Origin: Alphaproteobacteria bacterium
GTDB lineage: Bacteria; Pseudomonadota; Alphaproteobacteria; Reyranellales; Reyranellaceae
Direction: 5' to 3'
DNA length: 61,362 nucleotides
Assembly: GCA_017307275.1 (NCBI GenBank)
Contig: JAFKFK010000036.1
Coordinates: forward strand, 1-61,362
Below are positions 42,719 through 51,940 of the stretch, piece after piece. A program made the position numbers and the translations under genes. The notes beneath the pieces are model-generated. The model did not search any database. It was not told the DNA's origin and was given only the letters and a program-made list of their open reading frames with translations. Numbering within the stretch: the first letter of the stretch is position 1; every line of letters begins with the position of its first letter.

Positions 42719-43201
42719 GTGGCATTCCGGTCCGAAATCCTGATCAAGTTGGATAAGAAGGGTCGGGTCCTGTTGCCCGCCGCCTTTCGCGATGAGCTGC
42801 CTGCGGACGATCGCGGCGCCTTCGTGCTCTATCACTCCCCCAATGTTTCGGGCGTCGTGAACGGCAATTCGCGCATGGGTTTCGACGCCATGCTGGAGCG
42901 GCTTCGCGCCGAGGCGCTGGGTCCCAAGGGTTCGCTGAAGGTCGCGCTGGATGACGAGGCGTTCGATCCGGCCGGCTATCTCTCGGCCGGCGCCCGCACC
43001 ATCGCGATGGAGCCGGATGGCCGCTTCTCCATGCCCGCCGAATTCGTCGAGGCGCTCGATGCTGCCGACGGCGTGATGCTGGTCGGCAAGGTCGAGAAGT
43101 TCCAGCTCTGGAATCCGGCGCGCTGGCAGGCCCGTCGCGCCGCCGAGCGCGAGAAGATGGCGGCCTTCGTGCGCAACCTGAGCGCAGGGGGCGACGCGTG
43201 A
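42719..43201 (+). CDS. mraZ: Transcriptional regulator MraZ
   Basis: A 160-residue protein with two SpoVT/AbrB-like domains (about 1-80 and 81-160), shown by KLDKKGRVLLPAAFRDEL and EPDGRFSMPAEFVEAL. It binds repeats before its own gene and represses the cluster. Start is GTG, with AGGGGGAGAAGG upstream. Its stop overlaps the rsmH start (GTGA). First gene of the dcw cluster. Confidence 0.96.
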   Translation: MAFRSEILIKLDKKGRVLLPAAFRDELPADDRGAFVLYHSPNVSGVVNGNSRMGFDAMLERLRAEALGPKGSLKVALDDEAFDPAGYLSAGARTIAMEPDGRFSMPAEFVEALDAADGVMLVGKVEKFQLWNPARWQARRAAEREKMAAFVRNLSAGGDA

Positions 43202-44163
43202 GCGCCGTCCGTCCCAGCTCAGTTCGCCACGTTCCGGTGATGGCTCGCGAAGTTGTCGACGCACTGCAGCTGCGCGACGGCGGCCGCTATCTCGACGGTA
43301 CCTTCGGCGCCGGCGGCTACACCACGGCCATGCTCGATCGTGCGGACTGCCAGGTGATCGCCATCGATCGCGATCCCGACGCGATCGCTGCCGGACGGGT
43401 GTTGGCCGAACGCTATGCGCCGCGCCTGCGTCTGATCGAAGGCCGCTTCGGCGACATGGCCGATCTCCTGTCGGCCGAGGGCGTCGAGGATGTCGACGGT
43501 GTCGCGCTCGATCTCGGCGTCTCCTCGATGCAGTTCGATCAGGCCGATCGCGGTTTCTCCTTCCGCGCCTCCGGGCCCCTCGACATGCGCATGGAGAAGA
43601 ACGGCGCATCGGCAGCCGATCTGGTGAACGAGAGCGACGAGGCGGAACTCGCCGACATCATCTGGCGCTATGGCGAGGAGCGGCGCAGCCGCCGTGTCGC
43701 GCGCGCCATCGTCGAAACGCGCCGCACCAAGCGTATCGACACGACCGGCGAGCTGGCCGAGATCGTGCGCCGCGCTGTCGGCCCGCAGGGCAGGGACGAG
43801 AGCGATCCCGCGACGCGCACTTTCCAGGCACTGCGCATTGCCGTGAACGACGAGCTGGGCGAGCTGGAGCGCGGTCTCGCGGCCGTCGAGCAGGTGCTTG
43901 CGCCGGGTGGCCGGCTGGCCATCGTGTCCTTCCATTCGCTGGAAGATCGCGCGGTAAAGGAATTCGTGCGCGCTCGTGCAGGCCGGACGCCCGGTCCGTC
44001 GCGCCATGCGCCGCCGCGTGCGGGCGAACAGGATGCCACGCTGCGCGATCTCACGCGCAAGCCAATGGTGCCGTCGGACGCCGAAGTTGCTGCCAATCCG
44101 CGCGCGCGCTCGGCGCGCCTGCGCGTTGCCGAGAAGCTCGCGGCTTCCGGAGGCCGCGCATGA
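43198..44163 (+). CDS. rsmH: 16S rRNA (cytosine1402-N4)-methyltransferase
   Basis: A 321-residue SAM methyltransferase (MraW) that methylates N4 of C1402 in the ribosomal P site. The SAM loop is GTFGAGGYTTAML; ALDLGVSSMQFD and the ending IVSFHSLEDRAVKEF are family marks. Start is GTG, coupled to mraZ; its stop overlaps ftsL. Confidence 0.98.
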   Translation: MSAVRPSSVRHVPVMAREVVDALQLRDGGRYLDGTFGAGGYTTAMLDRADCQVIAIDRDPDAIAAGRVLAERYAPRLRLIEGRFGDMADLLSAEGVEDVDGVALDLGVSSMQFDQADRGFSFRASGPLDMRMEKNGASAADLVNESDEAELADIIWRYGEERRSRRVARAIVETRRTKRIDTTGELAEIVRRAVGPQGRDESDPATRTFQALRIAVNDELGELERGLAAVEQVLAPGGRLAIVSFHSLEDRAVKEFVRARAGRTPGPSRHAPPRAGEQDATLRDLTRKPMVPSDAEVAANPRARSARLRVAEKLAASGGRA

Positions 44164-44711
44164 TCCATCGTGGACTCATGTTCTGGTCGGTCGCCGCCAT
44201 CGCCACGGCGGTGGGCCTGTTCACTGTCAAGTACAAGGTGCAGGACCTCGAAGAGCAGATCGACCGCACCAACCAGAAGATTGTCGAGAGCCAGCAGGCC
44301 ACGCACATCCTGCGGGTCGAATGGGCTCATCTCAACGAGGCCGAGCGCATCGAAATGCTCGCCCTGAAGCATCTCAAACTCGAGTCGGCCTCGGTCAAGC
44401 AGATCGCCCGGCTCGATCAACTCAAACCCGAATCTGTCCCCCCGCGGCGCGAAGCACCACTCCCTTCCCCCCCACGTACGGGCAACGACGTCCCCTCGTC
44501 GACTTTGCCCGGTGGTGCCCGCGTCGCAGCGGAGGCCGGCAGCCCCTCGCCGGCCTCCGCACCTCCTCCAGGGCGTTCATCCGGACCCACGACGCCCCCT
44601 CGACCGGCCCAGATTCAAGAGCCGGCAACCTCGGGTCCGGTTGGCGATGGCCAGAGCGCCGCAGTCTCGATCGATGAGATCCTCTCGCGAAACGAAGGGG
44701 GTCGCCGGTGA
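44160..44711 (+). CDS. ftsL: Cell division protein FtsL
   Basis: A 183-residue bitopic protein: short N-terminus, transmembrane helix (about 6-25), then a periplasmic coiled coil (KYKVQDLEEQIDRTNQKIVE) and the EWAHLNEAERIEMLALKHL segment. With FtsB and FtsQ it activates FtsWI at the septum. The Pro/Ser-rich tail from about residue 90 is much longer than usual (most FtsL are about 90-125 residues) and looks disordered. Position between rsmH and ftsI supports the call. Confidence 0.9.
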   Translation: MIHRGLMFWSVAAIATAVGLFTVKYKVQDLEEQIDRTNQKIVESQQATHILRVEWAHLNEAERIEMLALKHLKLESASVKQIARLDQLKPESVPPRREAPLPSPPRTGNDVPSSTLPGGARVAAEAGSPSPASAPPPGRSSGPTTPPRPAQIQEPATSGPVGDGQSAAVSIDEILSRNEGGRR

Positions 44712-46576
44712 GACTGTGGCGCAGGTCTGCCTCGCCCGAACCGGCCGCCGCGCATAGCGCGGCGGCCGGCGCGCGTTACGGGTCGCCGCAGGATCGCCTC
44801 AAGGGTGACCTGCAGGAGACCGCCCGCCAACGGCTGGTGATCGCGTCGGCGATCTTCGCCATGGCCTTCGCTGCCGTCGGCCTGCGCATGGGCTACGTGT
44901 CGTTGCTGCGCGATGGCGCGGAGCCGACACAGCGCGTGGCGGCGCGCGGCGGCTCGATCCAGTCGGAGCGCGCCGATATCGTCGACCGCAATGGCGCCGT
45001 GCTGGCGACGTCGGTGCCGGTGATGTCGGCCTTCGTCAATCCGCACCTGGTGATCGATCCACCTGATGCCGCGCGCAAGATCGTGACGGCACTGCCGGAC
45101 CTCAAGTACGAGGACATTCGCGAGAAGCTCGAAGCCGACAAGACCTTCTTCTGGATCAAGCGGGGCCTCAGCCCGCGCGAGCACGATCGTGTCAACCGGC
45201 TCGGCATTCCCGGCCTCGACTTCCAGGCCGAGGAACGGCGCATCTATCCGCAGGGCACCGCCGCAGCGCACATCCTCGGCTACGCCAGCGTCGACAATTC
45301 CGGTCTCGCCGGCGTCGAACGTTACTTCGATCAGCAGCTGCAGAGCGGCGAGACGGTCCAGCTCTCGATCGACCTGCGCCTGCAGCGCATGGTCGAGCGC
45401 GAACTTGCGCGCGGCATCCAGAAATTCTCGGCGATCGGCGGCACCGCGATCGTGATGGATGCGACCAACGGCGAGATCCTCGCCATGGCGTCGCTGCCGA
45501 CCTTCAATCCCAACAGCAGCAGGACGCTGACCAACGAGGCGCTGTTCAATCGCGCCACGCTTGGCGTCTACGAACAGGGCTCGACCTTCAAGATCTTCAA
45601 TACCGCCATGGCGCTCGACAGCGGCAAGGTAACGGTAGCCAGCGTCTTCGACGCCACGTCGCCGATCAGGATCGACCGCTTCACGATCAACGACGACCAT
45701 GCACAGCGCCGGCCGATGAACGTGGCAGAGATCTTCAAGTTCTCGTCCAACATCGGCTCGGCCAAGATGGCCGTCGAGGTGATGGGTCCAGAGGGACAGC
45801 GCGCCTTCCTCGACAAGATCGGCTTCCTGAAGCCACTCAACACGCAGCTTCCGGAACTGGCGGCGCCGCTCTGGCCGCGCCACTGGATGAGAATCAACAC
45901 CATGACCATCGCTTTCGGTCACGGTATTTCGGTAACGCCGCTGCACCTCGTTACCGGCTCGGCGGCCATGGTGAACGGCGGCATCCTCTATCCGCCGTCT
46001 CTGGTGAAGCGGACGGCGGCGAGCGATAAAGGTCGTCGGGTCATCCAGACCAAGACCTCGGTGAACATGCGCCAGCTCCTGCGCCTGAACGCGGTCGAAG
46101 GAACCGGCAAGAACGCCAGCCTCCCGGGCTACGAGGTCGGCGGCAAGACCGGCACGGCCGAAAAGCCGGGCCGCGGCGGCTACCGTCAGAAGGCCCTGAT
46201 CAGCTCGTTCGTGGGCATGTTCCCCATGAACGACCCCAAGTTCGTGATCCTCTACTCGCTCGATGAGCCCAAGGGTCTGCCCGAGACTGGCGGCTATGCC
46301 ACGGCCGGCTGGGTCGCTGCGCCGTCGGTGAAGGTGATCGTCGAGAATATCGCGTCGCTCTACGGCATCCTCCCGGGCGACCTGAAGGAGGGTCTGCCGC
46401 CGATCGAGATTGCCTCGACTCCGGTGCCCGCGACCGTCGCGCCGCAGCCGCAACTCATGCCGGTCAGCGCTCGCCGGTCTCCGGGCGACCATCGCAAGGC
46501 TCTGCCGGTCCGCCCGGCCCCCGGGCAGACGGCGGCAGCGCCCAGTCCGGGAGCGCGCGGCGTTGCGTCTGAGTGA
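44708..46576 (+). CDS. ftsI: Peptidoglycan transpeptidase FtsI (PBP3)
   Basis: A 622-residue class B penicillin-binding protein that cross-links septal peptidoglycan. One transmembrane helix (about 45-65) is followed by the pedestal domain and the transpeptidase domain. Active-site motifs are STFK (Ser292, Lys295), SSN (346-348) and KTGT (480-483). The C-terminal 50-60 residues are Pro/Ala-rich. Start is GTG overlapping the ftsL stop. The murE start overlaps its end by 14 bp. Confidence 0.97.
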   Translation: MRLWRRSASPEPAAAHSAAAGARYGSPQDRLKGDLQETARQRLVIASAIFAMAFAAVGLRMGYVSLLRDGAEPTQRVAARGGSIQSERADIVDRNGAVLATSVPVMSAFVNPHLVIDPPDAARKIVTALPDLKYEDIREKLEADKTFFWIKRGLSPREHDRVNRLGIPGLDFQAEERRIYPQGTAAAHILGYASVDNSGLAGVERYFDQQLQSGETVQLSIDLRLQRMVERELARGIQKFSAIGGTAIVMDATNGEILAMASLPTFNPNSSRTLTNEALFNRATLGVYEQGSTFKIFNTAMALDSGKVTVASVFDATSPIRIDRFTINDDHAQRRPMNVAEIFKFSSNIGSAKMAVEVMGPEGQRAFLDKIGFLKPLNTQLPELAAPLWPRHWMRINTMTIAFGHGISVTPLHLVTGSAAMVNGGILYPPSLVKRTAASDKGRRVIQTKTSVNMRQLLRLNAVEGTGKNASLPGYEVGGKTGTAEKPGRGGYRQKALISSFVGMFPMNDPKFVILYSLDEPKGLPETGGYATAGWVAAPSVKVIVENIASLYGILPGDLKEGLPPIEIASTPVPATVAPQPQLMPVSARRSPGDHRKALPVRPAPGQTAAAPSPGARGVASE

Positions 46577-48050
46577 ACTCATGCGCCGAAGCGCTGAGGG
46601 CACCACATTCCCCTCCGCACTCCCGCGCGATCCCATCCTCTCCGGCCTGACGCTCGACTCGCGCAAGGTCCGCCCCGGCTATCTGTTCGCAGCCCTTTCC
46701 GGCGCCAAGCAGGATGGTGCAGCTTTCGTGGCCGATGCGGTGAAGAAGGGCGCGGTTGCGATCCTCGCCGCGTCCGACTCCGCGCTGCCGCCGCTCGACC
46801 CCGGCATCGTCGTTCTGCGCGACGACAATCCGCGTCGGCGCGTGGCGCTGATGGCGGCAGCCTTTGCCGGCCTGCAGCCCGACGTCATCGCCGCCGTGAC
46901 CGGCACCAACGGCAAGTCCTCGACGGTCCATTTCGTGCGCCATCTCTGGTCGACGATGGGCTTCAACGCCGCGAGCGTCGGCACGCTCGGTATCGTCTCG
47001 CCCAGTCTGGTGCGAGACGGCGGCCTGACGACGCCCGATCCGGTGCAGCTCCATGAAGACATCGCTGCTCTGGCGCGCGAGGGTGTGACGCATCTGGCGA
47101 TCGAGGCATCGAGCCACGGTCTCGACCAGCACCGGCTCGATGGCCTTCGCCTCTCGGCGGCAGCCTTCACCAATCTCACGCACGAGCATCTCGATTACCA
47201 CGCCTCGATGGACGACTACTTCGCGGCCAAGGCGAGGCTGTTCGAGGGACTGTTGCCAGCGGACGGCACAGCAGTGGTCAATGCCGACAGCGATCGCGCC
47301 GAAGCCGTTGCGGCAGTGTGCCGGCGTCGCGGCATTCGCTTCTGGTCCTACGGCCTCGAGGGCCGGGAATTCCGCCTGCTCGCCGACGATCCGACGCCGA
47401 CGGGACAAGTTCTTTCCGTCGAGGTGTTGGGCAAGCGCTACGAGATCGCGCTGCCGCTGGTTGGTGGCTTTCAGGCCTCCAATGCGTTGGCGGCCCTCGG
47501 CCTTGTTGTGGCGACCGGCGGCGATCCCGACCGTGCCGTGGCGGGCCTTGCCAGCCTGACCGGCGCGCCCGGGCGGCTGCAGCTCGTCGCGCGGCATCGT
47601 TCGGGTGCGGCTGTCTATGTCGACTATGCGCACAAGCCGGAAGCGCTGGAGACGGTGCTGCGCACCTTGCGCCCCTTTGCGCGCGGCAAGCTCGTCGTGG
47701 TCTTCGGCTGCGGCGGCGATCGCGACCGTGCCAAGCGGCCGGTGATGGGTGAGATCGCCACGCGCCTGGCCGACCTTACGATCGTGACCGACGACAATCC
47801 GCGCAGCGAGGAGCCCGAGGCGATCCGCGCCGAAATTCTTCGCGGCATTCCGGCTGATCGCAAGAACTGGACAGAGGCCACGGATGGCCGGCACGCCGCC
47901 ATCGAGGCCGGCATGGCTGCGCTCTCTGGTCCCGACGATCTGCTGCTGATCGCCGGCAAGGGCCACGAGACGGGCCAGACCATCAAGGGTGTCACGCATC
48001 ACTTCGACGATGCCGAAGTCGCGCGCGAGCTCGCGGGAGCCGCCGCATGA
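46563..48050 (+). CDS. murE: UDP-MurNAc-L-Ala-D-Glu:meso-DAP ligase MurE
   Basis: A 495-residue Mur ligase that adds meso-diaminopimelate. The ATP loop is VTGTNGKSST; the DNPR motif (TDDNPRSEEPEAI), diagnostic of meso-DAP use, is present, so the wall is A1gamma type. I start it at TTG 46563 (GGGAG about 10 nt upstream), because RLSEL is a normal MurE beginning; ATG 46581 is the alternative. Its stop overlaps murF (ATGA). Confidence 0.96.
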   Translation: MRLSELMRRSAEGTTFPSALPRDPILSGLTLDSRKVRPGYLFAALSGAKQDGAAFVADAVKKGAVAILAASDSALPPLDPGIVVLRDDNPRRRVALMAAAFAGLQPDVIAAVTGTNGKSSTVHFVRHLWSTMGFNAASVGTLGIVSPSLVRDGGLTTPDPVQLHEDIAALAREGVTHLAIEASSHGLDQHRLDGLRLSAAAFTNLTHEHLDYHASMDDYFAAKARLFEGLLPADGTAVVNADSDRAEAVAAVCRRRGIRFWSYGLEGREFRLLADDPTPTGQVLSVEVLGKRYEIALPLVGGFQASNALAALGLVVATGGDPDRAVAGLASLTGAPGRLQLVARHRSGAAVYVDYAHKPEALETVLRTLRPFARGKLVVVFGCGGDRDRAKRPVMGEIATRLADLTIVTDDNPRSEEPEAIRAEILRGIPADRKNWTEATDGRHAAIEAGMAALSGPDDLLLIAGKGHETGQTIKGVTHHFDDAEVARELAGAAA

Positions 48051-49453
48051 CCACGCTGTGGACCTCCGACGAAGTGAAGGCGGCGTTGTCGCCGATCTCG
48101 ATGACCGCACCCTTTGAGGCCGAGGGCGTCACCTTCGACAGCCGCGCCGTTGGCAAGGGCGACATCTTCTTTGCGCTGAGTGGTGAGACGACCGACGGCC
48201 ATGGTTTCGTGGCCGATGCCCTGGCACGTGGCGCGGCTGCTGCCGTCGTGTCGCGCGACGTCGAAGGCGCGCAGGGTGCGTTGGTCCGCGTTTCCGACAC
48301 GATGAAGGCGCTGGTCGATCTCGGTCATGCCGCGCGCGTGCGCAGCAAGGCGCGCATCGCGAGCGTTACCGGGTCGGTCGGCAAGACCAGCACCAAGGAC
48401 GCGCTGCGCGCCATGCTGTCGGCGCAGGCGCCGACCTCGGCCAGCATCGCGAGCTACAACAATCATGTCGGCGTGCCGATCAGCCTGGCGCGTCTGCCGC
48501 GCGAGGCGCGTTACGGTGTCTTCGAAATCGGCATGAACCATCCCGGCGAGATCGAGCCGCTGGCCCGCCAGGTCCGCTCGCATGTCGGCGTCGTGACAAA
48601 TGTGGGGCCGGTCCATATCGGCCACATGGGCAGCGAAGAGGCAATTGCCGACGAGAAGGGCTGCCTGTTCGCCGGCATGGCCGAAGGTGCAGTGGCCGTG
48701 CTCAATCGCGACAATCGCCACTTTGCGCGACTGTCTGAAAAAGCCCGCCAGTTCGGTGTTTCCCGCATCGTCACCTTCGGTCGTGACGAGGCTGCCGATG
48801 CGAGACTTGTCTCGTCCAACCTGCAGGATTCAGGCAGCGACCTTGTCGCCTTGATCCATGGCCGGCGGATCGAGTATCGGCTGGGTGCGGCAGGCGAGCA
48901 CTGGGCGCTGAACAGCGTGGCGGCGCTCGCCGTCGTCGAGGCGCTGGGTGCGGATGTCGTGAAGGGTGCCGGCGTACTTGCCGAGGTGAAGGCTTCGCCC
49001 GGCCGCGGTGCGCGCCGTGTGCTGAAGTTCGGAGCGGGCACGATCGAGTTGCTCGACGAGAGCTACAACGGCAATCCGGTGTCGATGCGCGCCATGTTGG
49101 CGGTGCTGTCGCGGACGGAGCCGAAGGCAGGCGGCCGTCGCATACTGGCGCTGGGCGATATGCGCGAGCTGGGCGACGGCGCGGATGCGTTGCATGCCGA
49201 CCTCGCCGATGCGGTCGCAGCCAGCGGTGCCGCGCAGGTGTTCCTGTGCGGACCGCACATGCAGGCGCTGTGGTCGAGGCTGGCCCCGGCGCAGCGCGGC
49301 GTGCACCGGCCGGATTCGGCGGCACTGGCGGGCGAATTCGCGGCGGCGCTGCAGGCCGGCGATGTGGTGGCCGTGAAGGGGTCGTTGGGGTCGAAAATGA
49401 AAATCGTCGTGGATGCCGTTGTGGCGGCAAGCGGCGGCGAGGCGGGACGCTAA
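48047..49453 (+). CDS. murF: UDP-MurNAc-tripeptide:D-Ala-D-Ala ligase MurF
   Basis: A 468-residue Mur ligase that attaches D-Ala-D-Ala to the tripeptide, the last cytoplasmic step on the stem peptide. The ATP loop is VTGSVGKTSTKDAL, and EIGMNHPGEI and LLDESYNGNPVSM are family marks. Coupled to murE; mraY begins 2 nt after its stop. Confidence 0.97.
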   Translation: MTTLWTSDEVKAALSPISMTAPFEAEGVTFDSRAVGKGDIFFALSGETTDGHGFVADALARGAAAAVVSRDVEGAQGALVRVSDTMKALVDLGHAARVRSKARIASVTGSVGKTSTKDALRAMLSAQAPTSASIASYNNHVGVPISLARLPREARYGVFEIGMNHPGEIEPLARQVRSHVGVVTNVGPVHIGHMGSEEAIADEKGCLFAGMAEGAVAVLNRDNRHFARLSEKARQFGVSRIVTFGRDEAADARLVSSNLQDSGSDLVALIHGRRIEYRLGAAGEHWALNSVAALAVVEALGADVVKGAGVLAEVKASPGRGARRVLKFGAGTIELLDESYNGNPVSMRAMLAVLSRTEPKAGGRRILALGDMRELGDGADALHADLADAVAASGAAQVFLCGPHMQALWSRLAPAQRGVHRPDSAALAGEFAAALQAGDVVAVKGSLGSKMKIVVDAVVAASGGEAGR

Positions 49454-49455
49454 GA

Positions 49456-50547
49456 ATGTTTTACAATTTCCTCTATCCCCTGGCGGACGTATTCACGCCC
49501 TTCAATCTCTTCCGCTACCAGACCTTTCGCTCGATTGGTGCCTTCCTGACGGCGCTGATCCTGAGCTTCCTGATCGGCGGCGTATTGATTCGCTGGCTGC
49601 GCAGCAAGCAGAAGCAGGGCCAGCCGATTCGCGACGACGGACCGGCCAGCCATCTCATGACCAAGAAGGGCACGCCGACCATGGGCGGGCTCCTGATCCT
49701 GATCACGCTCTCGGCCGCAACGCTGATGTGGGCGGACCTGACCAACCGCTATGTCTGGATCGTGCTCGGGGTCACGCTCGCTTTCGGCGCCGTCGGCTTC
49801 TGGGACGACTTCCTCAAGGTCACCAAGCGCAATCCCAAGGGCGTGCCGGGCAAGCTCAAACTCGCTTTTTCGATCGTCGCCGCGGGCATCGGCGTCTATC
49901 TGGTGGCGCAGGCCTCGCCGACGCCGCTGCGTTACATGCTGGCAGTGCCGTTCCTGAAGGACGTGTTGATCCCGCTCGGCGTCGTGGGCTTCGTCGCCTT
50001 CGGCGTGCTGGTGATCACCGGCGCCTCCAATGCCGTCAACCTGACCGACGGTCTCGACGGGTTGGCGATCGGACCGGTCATCATGGCCTCGGTGGTGTTC
50101 GGCCTGATCGCCTACGTCGTCGGCAACACGATCCTCACCAACTATCTCTACCTGCATCATGTTCCGCGCTCGGGCGAGCTTGCCGTCCTTTTGGCGGCGC
50201 TGGTCGGCGCAGGGCTCGGCTTCCTGTGGTTCAACGCACCGCCGGCTATGGTCTTCATGGGCGATACCGGCTCGCTCGCCATCGGTGGCGCACTGGGCGC
50301 CGTGGCGGTTGTCACCAAGCACGAGATCGTGCTCGCCATCGTCGGCGGCCTGTTCGTGCTGGAGACCGTTTCGGTGATCGTGCAGGTGCTGTCCTACAAA
50401 TGGACCGGCCGCCGCGTTTTCCGCATGGCGCCGCTGCACCATCATTTCGAGCAGAAAGGGTGGTCGGAGCCCACCATCGTCTTTCGCTTCTGGATCATCG
50501 CCGCCATCCTGGCGATGGCCGGCCTTGCCACCCTGAAGTTGAGGTGA
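49456..50547 (+). CDS. mraY: Phospho-MurNAc-pentapeptide translocase MraY
   Basis: A 363-residue membrane enzyme of ten helices that makes lipid I on undecaprenyl phosphate. Motifs include KKGTPTMGGLLIL, the Asp-rich NLTDGLDGLAIGP, NAPPAMVFMGDTGSLA and the HHHFE loop near the C-terminus. The start at 49456 gives the normal beginning MFYNFLYPLAD; a longer frame upstream is inside murF. Confidence 0.98.
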   Translation: MFYNFLYPLADVFTPFNLFRYQTFRSIGAFLTALILSFLIGGVLIRWLRSKQKQGQPIRDDGPASHLMTKKGTPTMGGLLILITLSAATLMWADLTNRYVWIVLGVTLAFGAVGFWDDFLKVTKRNPKGVPGKLKLAFSIVAAGIGVYLVAQASPTPLRYMLAVPFLKDVLIPLGVVGFVAFGVLVITGASNAVNLTDGLDGLAIGPVIMASVVFGLIAYVVGNTILTNYLYLHHVPRSGELAVLLAALVGAGLGFLWFNAPPAMVFMGDTGSLAIGGALGAVAVVTKHEIVLAIVGGLFVLETVSVIVQVLSYKWTGRRVFRMAPLHHHFEQKGWSEPTIVFRFWIIAAILAMAGLATLKLR

Positions 50548-50551
50548 GCGG

Positions 50552-51940
50552 ATGATCGATCTCGCCGTCCTCAAGGGTTCGTCGTTCGTCGTGCTGGGGC
50601 TCGCGCGCTCCGGCCTGGCGACCGTGCGCGCCCTGACGGCGGCCGGGATCGACTGCATCGCCTGGGACGACAACGCGTCGTCGCGCGCCGAGGCCGCAAA
50701 AGCGGGCGCCCGCGTCGCCGAACTGTCGACCGTCGACTGGTCGCAAGTCACGGCGCTGGTGATGAGCCCGGGCATTCCAAGTCATCTGCCCCAGCCTCAT
50801 CCGGCTGCGGTGGCTGCGCGCGCCGCCGGCAAGCCCATCATCTGCGATGTCGAGCTGTTGGCGCGTGCCCAACCGGCGGCGCGGTTCGTGGCCATCACCG
50901 GCACCAACGGCAAGTCGACGACGACGGCTCTAATCGGCCACATCCTTCAGGAGGCCGGGTTGCGCTGCGAGGTCGGCGGCAATATCGGCCGCGGCGCCCT
51001 CGATCTCGCCCCGCTGGGCGAAGGGGGCATCTATGTCCTCGAATTGTCGTCCTACCAGCTCGAATTGCTGCAGACCTTCCGCGCCAACGTCGCGATCTGG
51101 CTGAACATCACGCCGGACCATATCGACCGTCATGGCGACCTGGCAGGCTATGTCGCCGCCAAGAAGAACATCTTTGCGCGCCAGCGCGCCGGCGACTGCG
51201 TCGTGATCGGCACCGAAGACGAGCCTTCGCGTGTGGTCGAGCGTGAGATGGCTGCACGCACCGGGATCGCCTGCGTGCCGGTGGCGCTCGACCGTCCGGT
51301 CGCCGGTGGCGTGTCCTACCGTGCCGGCATGCTGGTCGATGCCGACGGCTATACCGTCGACTTCTCCGACGTGCCGACCCTGCCGGGCGACCACAATGCG
51401 CAGAATGCAGCCTGCGCCTGGGCGACCTGCCGCTGGCTCGACGTGCCGCGCGAGTGGATCGTGAACGGCCTCAAGACCTACGAAGGCCTGCCGCATCGCC
51501 AGGAGCGCGTCGCGGCCGTCGGTCGTGTCGTCTACGTCAACGACAGCAAGGCGACCAACGCCGATGCGACGGCCCGCGCACTGTCGTCCTATCGCGACAT
51601 CTACTGGATCCTGGGTGGCCAGGCGAAGGAGGGCGGCGTCGAGCCGCTCGCGCCGTGGTTCGACCGCATCCGCCACGCCTTTCTGATCGGCGAGGCCACC
51701 GAGCTTTTCGCTGGCCAGCTCGATGGCAAGGTTTCCTACACCCGCTGCGGGGATCTCAAGGCGGCACTCGATGCGGCCCATGCGCTGGCGCAGCGCGAGG
51801 CCACGGGGCCTGCCGTGGTGCTGCTGTCGCCGGCCTGCGCCTCGTGGGACCAATGGAAGAGTTACGAGCATCGCGGTGATGCCTTCCGTGCCATGGCGCG
51901 GGCGCTGCCGGGGGCCGAGAGTTTGGGGAGGGCGGCTTGA
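50552..51940 (+). CDS. murD: UDP-MurNAc-L-Ala:D-Glu ligase MurD
   Basis: A 462-residue Mur ligase adding D-glutamate. The ATP loop is ITGTNGKSTTTALI; ELSSYQLELLQTF and NDSKATNADAT are the MurD signatures. It begins 4 nt after mraY, and its stop overlaps the TTG start of ftsW. Confidence 0.97.
   Translation: MIDLAVLKGSSFVVLGLARSGLATVRALTAAGIDCIAWDDNASSRAEAAKAGARVAELSTVDWSQVTALVMSPGIPSHLPQPHPAAVAARAAGKPIICDVELLARAQPAARFVAITGTNGKSTTTALIGHILQEAGLRCEVGGNIGRGALDLAPLGEGGIYVLELSSYQLELLQTFRANVAIWLNITPDHIDRHGDLAGYVAAKKNIFARQRAGDCVVIGTEDEPSRVVEREMAARTGIACVPVALDRPVAGGVSYRAGMLVDADGYTVDFSDVPTLPGDHNAQNAACAWATCRWLDVPREWIVNGLKTYEGLPHRQERVAAVGRVVYVNDSKATNADATARALSSYRDIYWILGGQAKEGGVEPLAPWFDRIRHAFLIGEATELFAGQLDGKVSYTRCGDLKAALDAAHALAQREATGPAVVLLSPACASWDQWKSYEHRGDAFRAMARALPGAESLGRAA

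Noticed and set aside
44615..46666. A 683-codon open frame on the minus strand opposite ftsI
   Set aside because: It mirrors ftsI, whose active-site motifs are intact; the antisense product is Arg/His-rich low-complexity sequence.
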